The notes beneath the pieces are model-generated. The model saw only the letters and a program-made list of their open reading frames with translations, did not search any database and was not told where the DNA came from. 64,000 bases of DNA from Aplidium turbinatum (lineage: Eukaryota > Chordata > Ascidiacea > Aplousobranchia > Polyclinidae): the NCBI GenBank assembly GCA_918807975.1, contig OU964918.1, forward strand, positions 19,886,477-19,950,476. The letters are read 5' to 3'. Position 1 is the first letter of the stretch. Every line of letters begins with the position of its first letter. Below are positions 1-11,371 of the stretch, in pieces. Position numbers and translations under genes: made by a program.

Positions 1-49
1 TAAGATTAGGCGTGGCTTTAATAATTAAAAAAGCTTCTCTAGTGAGTAC

Positions 50-1284
50 CTTCCTTAAAATCTTTGGAACAGCCTGGCTTATGACAGGCTTCAGTATCTT
101 TTACGTTTACAGAACAGCTGCTCAAAAATGTTGTTTTTTTGGCATCGTGCGAACGTTTTTTTGATCAGACCAGAAACTGCATCACAAAACATTTACTTGT
201 AGTTTTAATTTTTCCTCTTCCATTAACTTTCTTTCTTCAACCATCAGACGGTCCCTTTCATCTCGGATTCTTTTTCTTTCTTCGTCGAATTTTTGTTCCG
301 TCATAATGTCGAATTTGGTTCTTGAATAATCTAAACGGCCTGGCTCTGTATGTTTCTCCTGGTATATTTAAAATTATTTGCAACAATTAGAATGATAAGA
401 AAAGAGTTACTTATTTGCCATATTTCCACAAGACAACATAGCGCTATTTGACTTTGTCGTTTCTTCGTTTACAAATGTCTTCGAGCTATTACCCAACTGA
501 GCTATAGGGAAAATAAAAATACAGTCGATCTGATGCTGTCATAAGCCTAGTGTTGTCGTCGGGTTCTGCACGTGCCGAGGCATCGTCCATTACAAACGCT
601 CTTCCCAATCAATGAGTCAAAGCTCACTGATGGGTCAGGAGTCTATTAAAAGTGGACCGCAAGCCATCTTAACAATTTCCGATAGCTAACTAAAACATCT
701 TTTGAATTAAGAAAGTAAATACATTTGTTTATTGAAAATCAACATTCTATAAATTCTCCATTGATTACTCCGTGAAATGGTAAATGTGCCTATGCATTGT
801 GCGAGTGTGTTCTTTATGGTTTTGATGACCTTTACATTTTGAACTGATATGTCAATTCTGTCGCATAGAAAGCGGTTCTTTCCATTTTCTTTGAAACTTG
901 AAAATAAACTCACTGAGCTTTCTAAAAACAGCAGTCCCAAATTTCAATATCAAGGAACAGTCATACTTTAATCTAGATTTATGTCAATAAAAGAACATTC
1001 TTCATTGTCAGAGGGTGTCATTAAATTGATTTTGCCTTGTACCACCATGCACATTCTATCAATTTCCTATGACGTTTTATTGAATTACATTATCCTTCTC
1101 ACCATGTAATTACGTGCAACAGGCAGATAGACCTAAACCGATAGGCCTTCTCCCAATATGAACAAAAAAATGCTCTGCTCACTTCGTCTTTGTCGTCGTC
1201 AGACTCGCTTGATAGTCCTTCTTTTTGTTGCTTAGCAAGTTCAAAGAGCCGTTTTTCTTCTTCGAGCAACAAATTTCGCTTTTC
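50..1284 (-). CDS. Nexilin-like gene, exons 11-13 (last repeat in window)
   Basis: Exon 11 (1284-1183) ends with an acidic run, ESDDDKDE. Exon 12 (358-197) carries EPGRLDYSRTKFDIMTEQKF, the seventh repeat unit. A probable exon 13 (97-50, 16 codons, ILKPVISQAVPKILRK) has an AG acceptor, a GTACTC donor and the right phase, but is short and unsupported by clear homology. The 3' end, including any Ig domain, lies outside the window. Confidence 0.65.
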
Positions 1285-4200
1285 CTAATTGAAAACATAT
1301 TTTAGGTGCATCATGGTAAAACACATGAAAACATGCTGCTGCAACAACTAAACATGTGAAACAAAAAACCTTATCAGTCTGCTTGGTTTCAATCAATCAT
1401 TTTAACTGAGGCTTTTGTGGTAATCGATGGAGGTAGCCCTTTGTAATTCTGAAGGTTTTTTGGCAGATTAAATTAACGTTATATTATAATATTTAATATC
1501 TTTTCAGGTATTACTGATTTATTGCTTATGCATATTTTCCCGGACCTTCTGATGATCCCTCATTTAGGGTGACACAGGCTGTAGAGGTTTTAGAAAGTAA
1601 TCACTATATTTGATGTAATTTGCTCTGCTTGGCTTTTTTTTGGCATTGAGCACTTTTTGTAGTATTGACAGTATTTATTGTGTAATTTCACCTAAATAAG
1701 CTTATTCTAATAAAAATATCATGTTCAAATTCTTTAAAAAGCAACTAAAAAATTGAATGTCAATCTATAAAACAAATTTGAAGTTGACAAGGAAAAAGAA
1801 GTGTTTACAGGTCATATGAGATGAACACAATCATTCAATGTACTGTATAGCACGAAGATTAGATACTTTATTAAAATTAGTATAGTGGAAGACAAGGAAA
1901 AGAATGTAATCTTTTACGGTAGCCTAGTGATCATAATCCTAAGTTTTTTTTGTTCAAACATGTTATTAAACATGTTGGTACAAGTATTTAGTCTATATAT
2001 GTAGCCTACCTGAATGTCACGCCTTTCTTTGTCCATTCGTTCTTTCTCCAAAACATCAAACTTTAACCTGGACCTGTCAAGTTTGCTGGGTCTTCTTTCA
2101 ACTTTGTTTCGTTTTTTATTTCTTACAATTTTAGCATCAGAAGTATCATCACCATCTGTTGAGTCTTGGCCTCCTTCTGATTCTTCGTCACTTGACTTTT
2201 CGTCGGTTCTCTTATCCTAGTCAGTTGAATGAAGATTGATTTATTTTGACTACAATTCAAATCAAATAGGATAACAGTTTAAAATCATCTAGCCTACTGC
2301 ACGTCATCTAATTTGAAAGCTAAACTATAAGTGAATAACTGCCATAATGAAGGATTGATGCACATTTTAAACATATCCGTTCAATGAAGATATGTTCACC
2401 AAGATTTATCGGAAACAAACAATAAAAATATTCTTTTTACAACTTTTAGTGAATCACCTTTAATTTCCTAAAATGTGCTTTCTCCTCTTCTAAAAGTTTA
2501 GCTCTTTCTTCCCACAGTTTTGTTCTTTGCTCTTCAAATCTCTGCTGGGTGACCAAGTCAAATCTGGTTAAAGAATCATCCAGCTTTCCAGGTTTCTTAT
2601 CCTTTAAACGACAAATTTCCATGAAAGCTTGCTTTAAATCTTCAAATAAATAGTCTACAACATGACTTTCAGAAAATACTTGTGCGACATTGCTGTTGGT
2701 TTTCGAAAAGATATCTCAACATGCTCGAAGGTGAACTTGAAATTATTTTCTAATCGTCAGTCACGAGGCATAAGGCTGTTACGTCAAACATAGATCCTAT
2801 GTACTGCATTGCAAAAAGTAAAGCGTTATGCATGCGACAGCAGCCAAGGGTTGTTCCATTTCTTTTTTTCTTTCTTACACAATAGCTTTATTTCTTAAAG
2901 AAGACATTTTTCTTTTGATGTCAACGCCTTAAATATGTGAAAAAATATTGTTTTTTGTTTAGCATCTAGAACAAATAGAAGCAATGTAACCAAACGAGAT
3001 TTCAAGAACATTATACGTCTGCACATATATTGTACCTAATGTACCATACATTTTTTCTACTAAAAATGTTATCTTTAAACTGTTTTAAACAGTAGACCCA
3101 CGAAAACGGTTAAAAATCTATTACCTCAATTTTATCATTGTTTACAATTTGCTTTATTTCTGATTCATTCATTTCTTCCTGTTGTTTTCTTGATTCCTCA
3201 AATAATTTCCTTTCTTCTTCTAACAGCGCTTTTCGTCTTGCTTGCAACCTTTTTCGTTCTTTCTCCATTCTTTGCTTTTCAAGAACATCAAATTGTGTGA
3301 AAGATGAAGATAAACGGGAAGGTTTTGTTTTTATTTTCTCAGTGCTGCTTGTACTGGAAGATGCTAGTGAAGCTGCGCTGTTCGTCGTGTCATTGCTTTC
3401 TTGGGAGCTGGAAGCCTGTGGAAAAACATTGCTTCTTGCAGTATCAAAAATTGGAATTTATTGTGTATATGCAGTAATTGGTTAATTCCATTAATGTTTG
3501 CTATGTGCAGTATTCGGACTTCAGGGTAATCATCTTGTTTAGTATTTCAGGGAGGACTTTCAAGTTTTTAAAAACATTTCAATCAATCAGTAAAAAGCAA
3601 TTTTTATTTTTTCATTTCATGTAATTTGCAATCAACAAAATTAATACAAATAGTTTTCAATTTTTGAAATAAATTGAACAAGTTTATGATAAGTTGTTTG
3701 ATATAATTATTCATATTTCTACTTTTTGCTACATGAAACAACTAATAATATAAATTTAAAAAAGCACAAAATAACATAGGTGTAGTGAAAATAATATCTA
3801 AACCGAAACTAACTAGTTTAGCAAGTCGAAACTGTTGCTTTTCTTCCTCTAGTTTTTGTCTTCTTTCTTCTTCTACAAGGTGGCGTTGTTGCTCTTCTTG
3901 CTCCCGAAGAATATCAATTAAATTTGTCTTTAATTTTCCTGGAGTTTTGGCTTGGGGAGATTTAATTTTTGACTCATTGTTCTTTTGAAAAAAAAGATAG
4001 CAGCTTGTTTTCCGATATCGGTAGCATTGAAATTATTTATGCCAGAAACATGTTCGGCGTTCGGTATTTTTCAAAATCTTGTCAGTGGTGAAAGTCAGCT
4101 TTGTCTTCAAAGCTGGGAACAACTTAGGCCTATTTATCATTTTGTGGTCGTCAAACCAAAGTTTTTAAAAAATGGAAGTATTATGCTACCTTGAACACGT

Positions 4201-7200
4201 ATGAATAAATCCAGTGATGTACGCGTATACAAAAATATTGACGCCGTCAGCGTAAACGAAAACGTTAGACGTTATGCGTCAAAGTGACTTGTAAAAAAAG
4301 TTGGCGGCGTCAGCGTCAGCGCATACACTAGCGTAAACTCGTTTTGTTTGCTAGGTGCCAAACATTCACACGGTATAAACCACTCGAAACAAACAAGTTT
4401 TATTTTGAATTTCCACGAAGAAACACAAGCATCTGAAAGTGTTCATCTGACATTTTGCTGCGTTTTGGTTTCAATATGTCTTTGCCCATTGAAAACATTC
4501 TTTCAACTGCTGCGCTGGAAGGTATTGGCGTGTTGTAGCGAAAAAAAGATATTAAAAAGTATACGTTGACGCTATGCGCTAAAAAAACGCGAAAACTTTA
4601 CGGCGTAGCCTCAAGCGACAACTATCCAAAAAATGTGGCCGTAAGCGTTAGCGTAAACAAAAAGTCTACGCCCCAAGTCTACGGCGTAGAATTTGCGGCG
4701 TATACGTACATCTCTGAATAAACCTACTCACCCATTGGGATGCTTGATAAGGCATACATAGTTATATATACTGTAGCCTACTTACCTCTTTTTCTTCCTC
4801 TTCTTCCTGTGCACGATGGAGTTCTTTCATTGCTTTCAATTCTGAAGATAACTTTATTTGCTTTTCCAATTCAATTTTCTTTTTTTCATGTTCTTTTCTT
4901 CTTTTATCAGATTCTTCAAAACTACTTTTCAGCTTTCCCGGAACTTTCACAGGTTTGATAGTTTCCACTGATTCATCATCATCTTCAAGAAAGCCCTATT
5001 TGTGAAAAATGTTTCCATGAACGTGTAACGTGTATGCTTGGTTGAAACGATACAATGCAGTTTTGAGCATGAAACAGATGCACTCCTGCAATACTGTTTT
5101 CCATCACTTAAAGATTTTCGCTCAAGATTATGATTGTCATTGTATATTTTTTCTAAATATTCGTGACCTCTGCACCAAGTTGCTGATGTTTATCAAGCTA
5201 CTAGACAAGCGAACGTTGAACTATTGGTCTGCGTCTTGTATGGCAGCATATTTTTATGAGAAAATAAAGAGTTGAATAAAAGTAATTCTCTTACCTGCTG
5301 TTTTTTCTTGGCAAGTTCAATCTGAATTCTTTTCTTTTCAATTAAATCCCTGGTTGTCCTCCGCTCCCTTTCATGTAAAAGTTTGTTTTCTTCTTCTTCC
5401 TTCTTTTTTCTTTCCAGTGCTTCAAATTTTCCCTAAAATATTAACGAGTCGTACTTAGCGTCGTAAATAAGTGAATGGTACTAATGTGTGGGCCAACACA
5501 CCCACTTTCAGAGTCCTAATGTTTATGTTCATAAAAATTGCAGGGGCAATCAAAGCATATACGCTATTTTACAATTTAAATTGTTTATCACATGACATGA
5601 GTAGTTTGCAAAGAATTGATGAAATGCCCAAGAAATTAGTTCATTTACTTTTCATCTGATCAACATCTGTAACTGTACAAATATCAACATTCAACACAAC
5701 GCTGTGATGATTTGAGTTGAAGGGAAGAAAACATCTCGCTGCTACTGCATAATGTCATTATTGCATGCTCCCTGCATCAATTGCGAAGGCTATGAAAGAG
5801 TAATTTAGCCTATTAGTATTACTGCATTCTAGAAAGAGTGAAGAAGGTAAAACAAAAACTATTCAAATTTGGCAAACGGACACATCTATGGTAGTTTCAT
5901 ATTTGTTCAAAATCTTAAAGTTTATTAACTAAGTGGTCGTGGTATATTTATTATACAACTAAGTCAGAATAGCCTTGCTGTATCCATGCAATTTTTCGGA
6001 AGCTAGCATGTCGTAACAAATTTTGCTTAATTTGTGCATATTTTGCAGATATTTGCACATATTTTTGCACATATTTTGCACATATTTTGCAATTTGTGCA
6101 TATTTTGCAGAATTTCAAGACTTTCAAGACTTCAAATCAAACCTGATTACCTTGACGGTCCCTGAGAGCTTTGGGACATAAGTCTTTTCATCTTTTTTAG
6201 CAATTGCTTGAACAGAAGAAGTGTCTTCCAAGAGAGCATCTAACTGTATTGACAAGCATCACGTATTGAGTATTTGAAAATGTTATCTTTTGTTTGACTT
6301 CCGATATATCTACTTTAAATCTACCCTAAATGAAATACACAATATTTTATCATCAATAAATTCAAAATATCACCTGAATGTTTTTCTCAATTCCATGATA
6401 CCGGTGTTCTAACAACAAATAAAATATTACTGGTATATTCAAGTCTGAGTGCTGTTTTTTAAACCAGGCGTAGTATAAATGTGATCCTTGCTCATATACA
6501 TCTACATTTTTTGTGTGTTATCCAAATAATTAGTCTTATAAAGGTTGCATACCATGGCTTAATCTTCACAGGACGTTGTTCTACCAAAGCAATGTCTTAT
6601 TTCAAAGAGATTAGTGAAAAAGGTAGCCTACCTCTGCTTGAAACTTGGCCATCTCCCTATCTTTCTTTTCTTTGGCACTCTTACGCTCTTTTTCTCCTTT
6701 TTCTCTCTTCTTTTTCTTAGATTCCTTTTCTCCAAGTGCGCTCTACAGGAAATAACATCTTCAGGAAGGTGTAGTTTTGTACAAAAGAATTTCAAAGGAA
6801 TTAGGTTATTCTTGTCATTCGCTTTTTCTGGCTACATAGGGCAAAATACTACAGTAGATTACCAAAAAATACAAGCCGGAATCTGTGCAAAACTTTAAAG
6901 ACTTTGCTCAAGCGGCATTCACAAAGGCTACTGAAGAAATGAAGTGATAGAAATATTGAAACTTTGACATATAGCCAATTTTGTAATATGTTCACAATAA
7001 ATTAAATCACTCTCACTTGACAATATTTACTTGATAATATCTGATTCAACAAACCTGAAACTTATCCAGCAACTTTCCCTCTCCCAGTGATGACACTAAG
7101 CGAATTGGCCTTCGTTTTGTTCCATTTCCAGTTGCCTGTTGAGGCTTCATTAAAAATAGTTCATTAAAACAACAGAATTGAAACACAAAAACAATCGCAA

Positions 7201-7336
7201 TAAAGTTAATGTTATTATTACCGTATTATGTATTTTTGTTGCTGTATTAATATTTACTTTAACTTATGCTACTAACCCGTCTTTTCCGTTTCGATTGCAT
7301 TTCCACTAATTGTTCTTCTTGTTTAACAGAAGACAT
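50..7336 (-). CDS. NEXN-like: Nexilin-like F-actin-binding protein, 5' part of gene (13 exons, runs off left edge)
   Basis: The gene is read on the minus strand from ATG at 7336. Exons with GT/AG borders are 7336-7277, 7135-7055, 6742-6632, 6243-6151, 5432-5295, 4995-4786, 3981-3814, 3415-3125, 2601-2458, 2216-2010, 1284-1183, 358-197 and probably 97-50. Every exon is a multiple of three and every intron is phase 0, giving about 605 codons before the window ends. The product is a highly charged coiled coil. TYVPKLSGTVK followed by GKFEALERKK, then DLIEKKRIQIELAKKKQQ, match the vertebrate nexilin head closely. The repeated P-G-K-L...F-E units match nexilin's central repeats. Nexilin binds F-actin at Z-discs and focal adhesions and normally ends in an Ig domain, which would lie left of the window. 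Caldesmon-like or generic coiled-coil proteins are alternatives, but the YVPKL block argues against them. Confidence 0.8.
2010..3415 (-). CDS. Nexilin-like gene, exons 8-10 (FD-type repeats)
   Basis: Exon 8 (3415-3125) has a Ser/Thr-rich lead, then KPSRLSSSFTQFDVLEKQR. Exon 9 (2601-2458) has KPGKLDDSLTRFDLVTQQRF. Exon 10 (2216-2010) has an acidic lead, then RPSKLDRSRLKFDVLEKER. The three exons carry one repeat unit each, with a shared F-D-[VL] core not present in the earlier PGKL units, so they look like a lineage-specific expansion. Splice sites are canonical and the frame is open throughout. Confidence 0.78.
3814..5432 (-). CDS. Nexilin-like gene, exons 5-7 (first PGKL-type repeats)
   Basis: Exon 5 (5432-5295, residues 116-161) begins GKFEALERKK and contains IEKKRIQIELAKKKQQ, aligned with the vertebrate LEKRKIQRELAK block. 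Exon 6 (4995-4786) has an acidic lead and then VPGKLKSSFEESDKRRKE. Exon 7 (3981-3814) has TPGKLKTNLIDILREQEEQ and an EEERRQKLEEEKQQFRLAKL tail typical of nexilin repeats. The donor of exon 7 is GTTAGT. A hAT MITE sits in the intron between exons 6 and 7. Confidence 0.78.
4212..4716. mobile_element. hAT-type MITE in nexilin intron
   Basis: It starts cagtgatgtacgcgtatac and ends gcgtatacgtacatctctg, an inverted pair. It is flanked by aataaatc / aataaacc, an 8-bp target duplication with one mismatch. The interior is rich in imperfect 'ggcgtagcgtaaac' type repeats. It has no coding capacity. The TIR start and 8-bp duplication are the hAT hallmark. Confidence 0.8.
6030..6116. repeat. Short minisatellite (gcacatattttgcacat type)
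   Basis: About six imperfect tandem copies of a 12-16 bp unit with core tttgcacatatt lie in an intron of the nexilin-like gene, just left of exon 4. Confidence 0.7.
6151..7336 (-). CDS. Nexilin-like gene, exons 1-4 (N-terminal head)
   Basis: Exon 1 (7336-7277) encodes MSSVKQEEQLVEMQSKRKRR. Exon 2 (7135-7055) ends in GKLLDKFQ. Exon 3 (6742-6632) is a lysine/glutamate-rich helix. Exon 4 (6243-6151) ends in the diagnostic KTYVPKLSGTVK. The start is the first in-frame ATG. A bare 3' splice-like string (ttttgttctag) lies about 50 bases upstream of the ATG with no obvious partner exon. In an SL trans-splicing animal that could be a trans-splice acceptor, which is only inference. Residues are about 1-115. 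Confidence 0.75.
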
Positions 7337-7694
7337 GATTTATATAGTTTGCTTTTCAGGTATATCAGATGCATTAAATTAACTAGAACAAAATGTAAGT
7401 TTATGAAATAGCAATGAAAGATTTCAATTATTTTTGATCAAGAAAAAATGGCAACTGTAGACTACTAGCCTAACAGGAAAACAAGTCCCACAAATTATAT
7501 GTTTTTGGCTAAAACTGTACATCTAGTAAAACAATTCATTGAAATATGTATCAATTGCAAATTTGAGCTTCTGCTGTCTTCTCCTGTTTCAGTACCAACA
7601 TTGGTTGTTTGAACTGCCAGCACGCCAACTGCTACCGCATCAACCCAAGCCGTGAAACCCAGTATGAATGGTTTGAAACGGACCACGTTGTATA

Positions 7695-7815
7695 GTCACA
7701 AACAACCAACCAGATTCCACTACCGGCCCTAGAGCACAAGACCAAATTCTGACTTGGCCTTTGCTGGCGTCGATATTTTTCTGCTAGAAAGAGACGTGCT
7801 TTTGAAATTATTTCG
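7695..7815 (+). mobile_element. LINE endonuclease-region fragment
   Basis: The stretch around 'gacttggcctttgctggcgtcgat' closely resembles the LINE at 62.2-62.35 kb (gacttggcctttgcgagtgtcgac and following) over about 100 bases. It is a short relic of the same non-LTR family, lying just upstream of the nexilin-like gene. The rest of 7340-8000 shows no other recognisable feature. Confidence 0.55.
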
Positions 7816-8002
7816 GTAAAAACTCTTTTAAAACTTTTCTCTTACAGCTTTATTCCAGCTCCGCCATTTGCGGCTCCGGACCAAGGTAGGCTACACCGCT
7901 GAAACAGTTGATCTGCTAAAGAGCAGATTGGAATTTGATACAACCTGTTGTCCTACGAGTCTACTGCATTGTATAGTATTGCCTATATAAAAAGCATACA
8001 GC

Positions 8003-8182
8003 TACAGCATCACATTAAATTGACAAATTCAAATTCTTTCAAATCAAATTTAATAAATTTGAATATTTTTAAAATGAATTTAATATGAATTTTGAAATGA
8101 ATGAATTTAATAAATTTTCAATTCAAATTCAAATTTAAAAAATTCAATACATTTTGAATTTACCAGTTTTAGTGTGATACGC
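8003..8182. repeat. AT-rich imperfect palindrome, MITE-like
   Basis: The region is made of aaattcaaattt-type words. Its ends look inverted (catcacattaaattg left, tttagtgtgatac right). No target duplication could be fixed, so it may be a small TIR element or just a low-complexity AT tract. Confidence 0.4.
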
Positions 8183-8583
8183 ATACAGTATACTTTTTTG
8201 ATTATTTTGTCACGCTATGCATCCTTTTAAATCAAAAGAAGATTTTAATAAAATGTTTAATGACGAAGTGTTTATTTTGGTAGCCTAACTTATCGATGTC
8301 ATGATTATTTTAGAACAAATATTTCAGAGAAGCAAAAGTACAAATTTGTTTCAACATTTAAATTTTGGAATGCTGGTGCAAAAAATCCTACATGAAAAGC
8401 TGAAATTATTTATTGCAAAATAACATAAACACAACAGAAAAATGGCTAATGATGGCGCATAATTGGTTTTGGAAACAAACACAATCTTTGTTGTCAAATT
8501 TGAATCAGATCGAAAAGATTTTAGAAAGAAAGAAATCGATAGTAGGTACCTATGGTAATACTTTACCTAATGACACTCTGAAC

Positions 8584-11363
8584 CAGAGGTTTTCAACCTT
8601 TTTTCCATCGCGAGCCTCTCAGAGCAATCAATGTAGTCTTTTATGGGTTTATTTAAATCAATTTCACTGAGATCGTTGGTGCTGCATATTTTTAACTATT
8701 AAGTTTGTCAAAGCGTGCACCTATTGCTGAAAGAACTTTTAAACAAAATAGCCGACACTAATTTTTTTTTCAATGCCATTGAAAGCGATACTCGAGAAAT
8801 CTATATTTTGCGTAGGATTTTACATATTTTTGCTTTTTTACCATAGCGTTGTTACTGGTTAACTTTAGTCTGCACAAAGCAACGTACAAGAACTTGGTGA
8901 AAAATATCGAATGCTTTGCTATGGTTAAAACCTTTTGCAACGTCTAAGGCTTAAACGATATAATAACCTCAAGAAGAGGAATGGGCAGTGTTGGGCGCGA
9001 TAACTCATTTTTCAGTTAAGCGATAACGATAATCGATAAACAAAAAATGCCTAAAGCGATAACGATAAACGATAAATCAAAAAAAAGTTAAGCGATAACG
9101 ATAAACGATAAATTATCGCCGATAATGTCCGATAACGATAATTTTTTTTTTTCTTGATTAGCGCTGCCCCATTCCATGCGGCACGAACTGTTTTCATCAA
9201 CATGACGAAAAATCGAACATAATATAAGTTACTGTAGTGTAAAGGGACAAAACTTTTTTAAAGTTATGCATGAATAGAATCGCAACAGCGGCAGTAGGTA
9301 TCGAATCTTCAACCTCTTGATCCAGAATCAAACCACTGAGGTAACCGCCGTGCTCACAATTACACCTTCAGATACCAGTTGGCTGCTTTTATCAATTGAG
9401 TTACACTGCCGCTTACGTGCAGTAGGCAAAATGAATAAATCAAATGAAAATACCATAAAAAATTTCAAACTTTGTATTTTGCTTTCTGCTCAAAGGGCTG
9501 TTTAGGCTACAGCAAAGTCAGCAATAATTTAAAAAATTTCAAAAAACGCAAAATGCTTGAAACTTTATCAGTAATCTTAAGCGTTATTGGTAGTAAAAAT
9601 GTGCATACTGTGAAATCCATCAAGCTTGTCAAATTAGTTGTGTTTGTTTTAGAACAATAACATAATTATCGTAATTTACTGATAATTTTTTTCGTTTTCT
9701 TTGTGAACACCATCATTAAAGCAATGGCAGAACGCTGAGTTGTTGAGATAAGAATTACAATATAGGCACTGTATTAGTGGGAATAAAAATATTTGATTGA
9801 GGTAGGCTATGTCGCATTCGCATAAGTAAATGAGAAAGGTAATAGCCTACTGTATTTAGCATAATTTTATCACGCAACTCGATGCGCCTATTGTCATGCA
9901 AAAACTACTACAAGATGCAAAAAATATCATGTCGGTCTGCATGTCAAATGCTTCAAGCAATATCATATTCCGCAATGACTTGTTTTAGTGATGTTGTGTT
10001 ACTTTGCTAATTTTCATCTTCATATTTTTTGAACTTTCATTTCAATAAAATGCTCGATGACAATATTGACATGACAAAACATGAACAAGACATTTCCCAT
10101 TTATCACTTTGAGCAATAAGAAAAATGTAATAACACTTAAGCATTACGCACAAGAAACTTGTGAAATTTGATAACGGATTTGCCTAGCGTCTTATATATA
10201 GGAGGGCTTTTTTCTCAAAAAGTACAAACACAATTAGGAAAAAAATAATTGTGATATGTTTTTTAGGTCATAATTATGCAATATTTAAATTTTCCGAAAT
10301 TTTTTTTAAGTAGGCCTACTTTCACTTTCGGCACAAATGGGTTAACTTTTTAAGTTAAATGGCACTTACGCATTTGGTTATTATTTTTGGATTACAGTTA
10401 TATCGCCAACCTAGAAAAAAAATCGATCTTACAGTCTATAACCGATCTTGTGTTGTTATTGTGTATGAATTTTGTCTTTTAAACTGACTTTGTGACGTAC
10501 ACGTCTCAAGGCAAGTTCTTACAATTTTAGTTAATCTACTCATCTAACGATTTCGTGCGCTTAAAACAGTAAGTTTCATGTTTTGACGCGAGAGATTTTA
10601 TTTTTTTACGACAATTACTAAAAACTAACACTTCCAACGAAAAAAGAAAACACAAAAATAAAATAGTTGATCGTGAGGTGGCGCGAAAGACCATGTTTCC
10701 GATGTAAAAGCGACCTCGTATTGCGACACTTTCACAAACCACTTGCCAATTTCTTTCGCTTCGCTTCAAAGGAATCTGTACCGCCATGCGCTTACATTTT
10801 AATTGTAAAATTCACTCGCGATTGCCGATTGCAGCAAAACAACAAGAGACTTGTTGCATGCATTTCATTGCATTGCAATTTGCAACTCTAAGAATTATTG
10901 TGTTGTCAGGGCCGTCGCTGCAGGGGGGCGTGTCTTCTCCCCTGACAACGACCTGTGCACACACATTTCAGGCACTGAAGAAGAACTGGTTTTAATTTTA
11001 GTATCATTACTAGGTGGCTAGTAAAAATATTACTTTTCATGATCTTTCCACTTGTGTGTTGATCCGAAATAAAATTTATCGGCGATTAATTATCGGCGAT
11101 AATCAAATATTGCCCTTGGCGATAACGATAAACGATAACTGAAAAAATAATTAAGCGATAACGATAAGCGATAAAAATTTATCGCCGATAATTATCGCCG
11201 ATAAATTATCGCCGATAATGCCCATCACTGGGAATGGGTGATTGCGAAAAAAACAGTTTTTAATCTTTTCTAGCAAAAAAGAATTGAAAACAATACATTG
11301 GAATTACAAGCGCCTCGCAAACCTCCAAAAAACGACTCGCGACCCTCAGGTTGAAAAGCCCTG
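8584..11363. mobile_element. Older hAT (Charlie-like ends) split by a younger hAT
   Basis: The left end cagaggttttcaacctt and right end (reverse complement) cagggcttttcaacctgag form hAT-like TIRs. The 'tttcaac...gcgac' signature is common in mammalian-style Charlie hATs. Flanks are ctctgaac / ctgtaaac, an 8-bp duplication with two mismatches, consistent with age. Without the nested element the copy is about 520 bp and has no transposase, so it was a non-autonomous copy. Confidence 0.7.
8986..11230. mobile_element. hAT element with gataacgataa subterminal repeats (2.25 kb, no transposase)
   Basis: It starts cagtgttgggc and ends gcccatcactg, a 10/11 inverted match. The perfect 8-bp duplication ggaatggg is at 8978-8985 and 11231-11238. 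Both subterminal regions are arrays of gcgataacgataaacgataa / ttatcgccgataa, probably transposase-binding repeats. The 1.9-kb interior has only short ORFs with no recognised domain, so the element is non-autonomous. It inserted into the older hAT at 8584-11363. Confidence 0.85.
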
Positions 11364-11371
11364 CTGTAAAC

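Noticed and set aside
6377-6411. Possible 35-bp micro-exon (EHRYHGIEKNIQ) in the nexilin-like gene
   Set aside because: It has AG and GT-like borders but 35 bp breaks the uniform phase-0 frame, and exons 3 and 4 join perfectly without it.
10905-10965. hAT terminus cagggccgtcgctgc
   Set aside because: No matching opposite end or duplication found.
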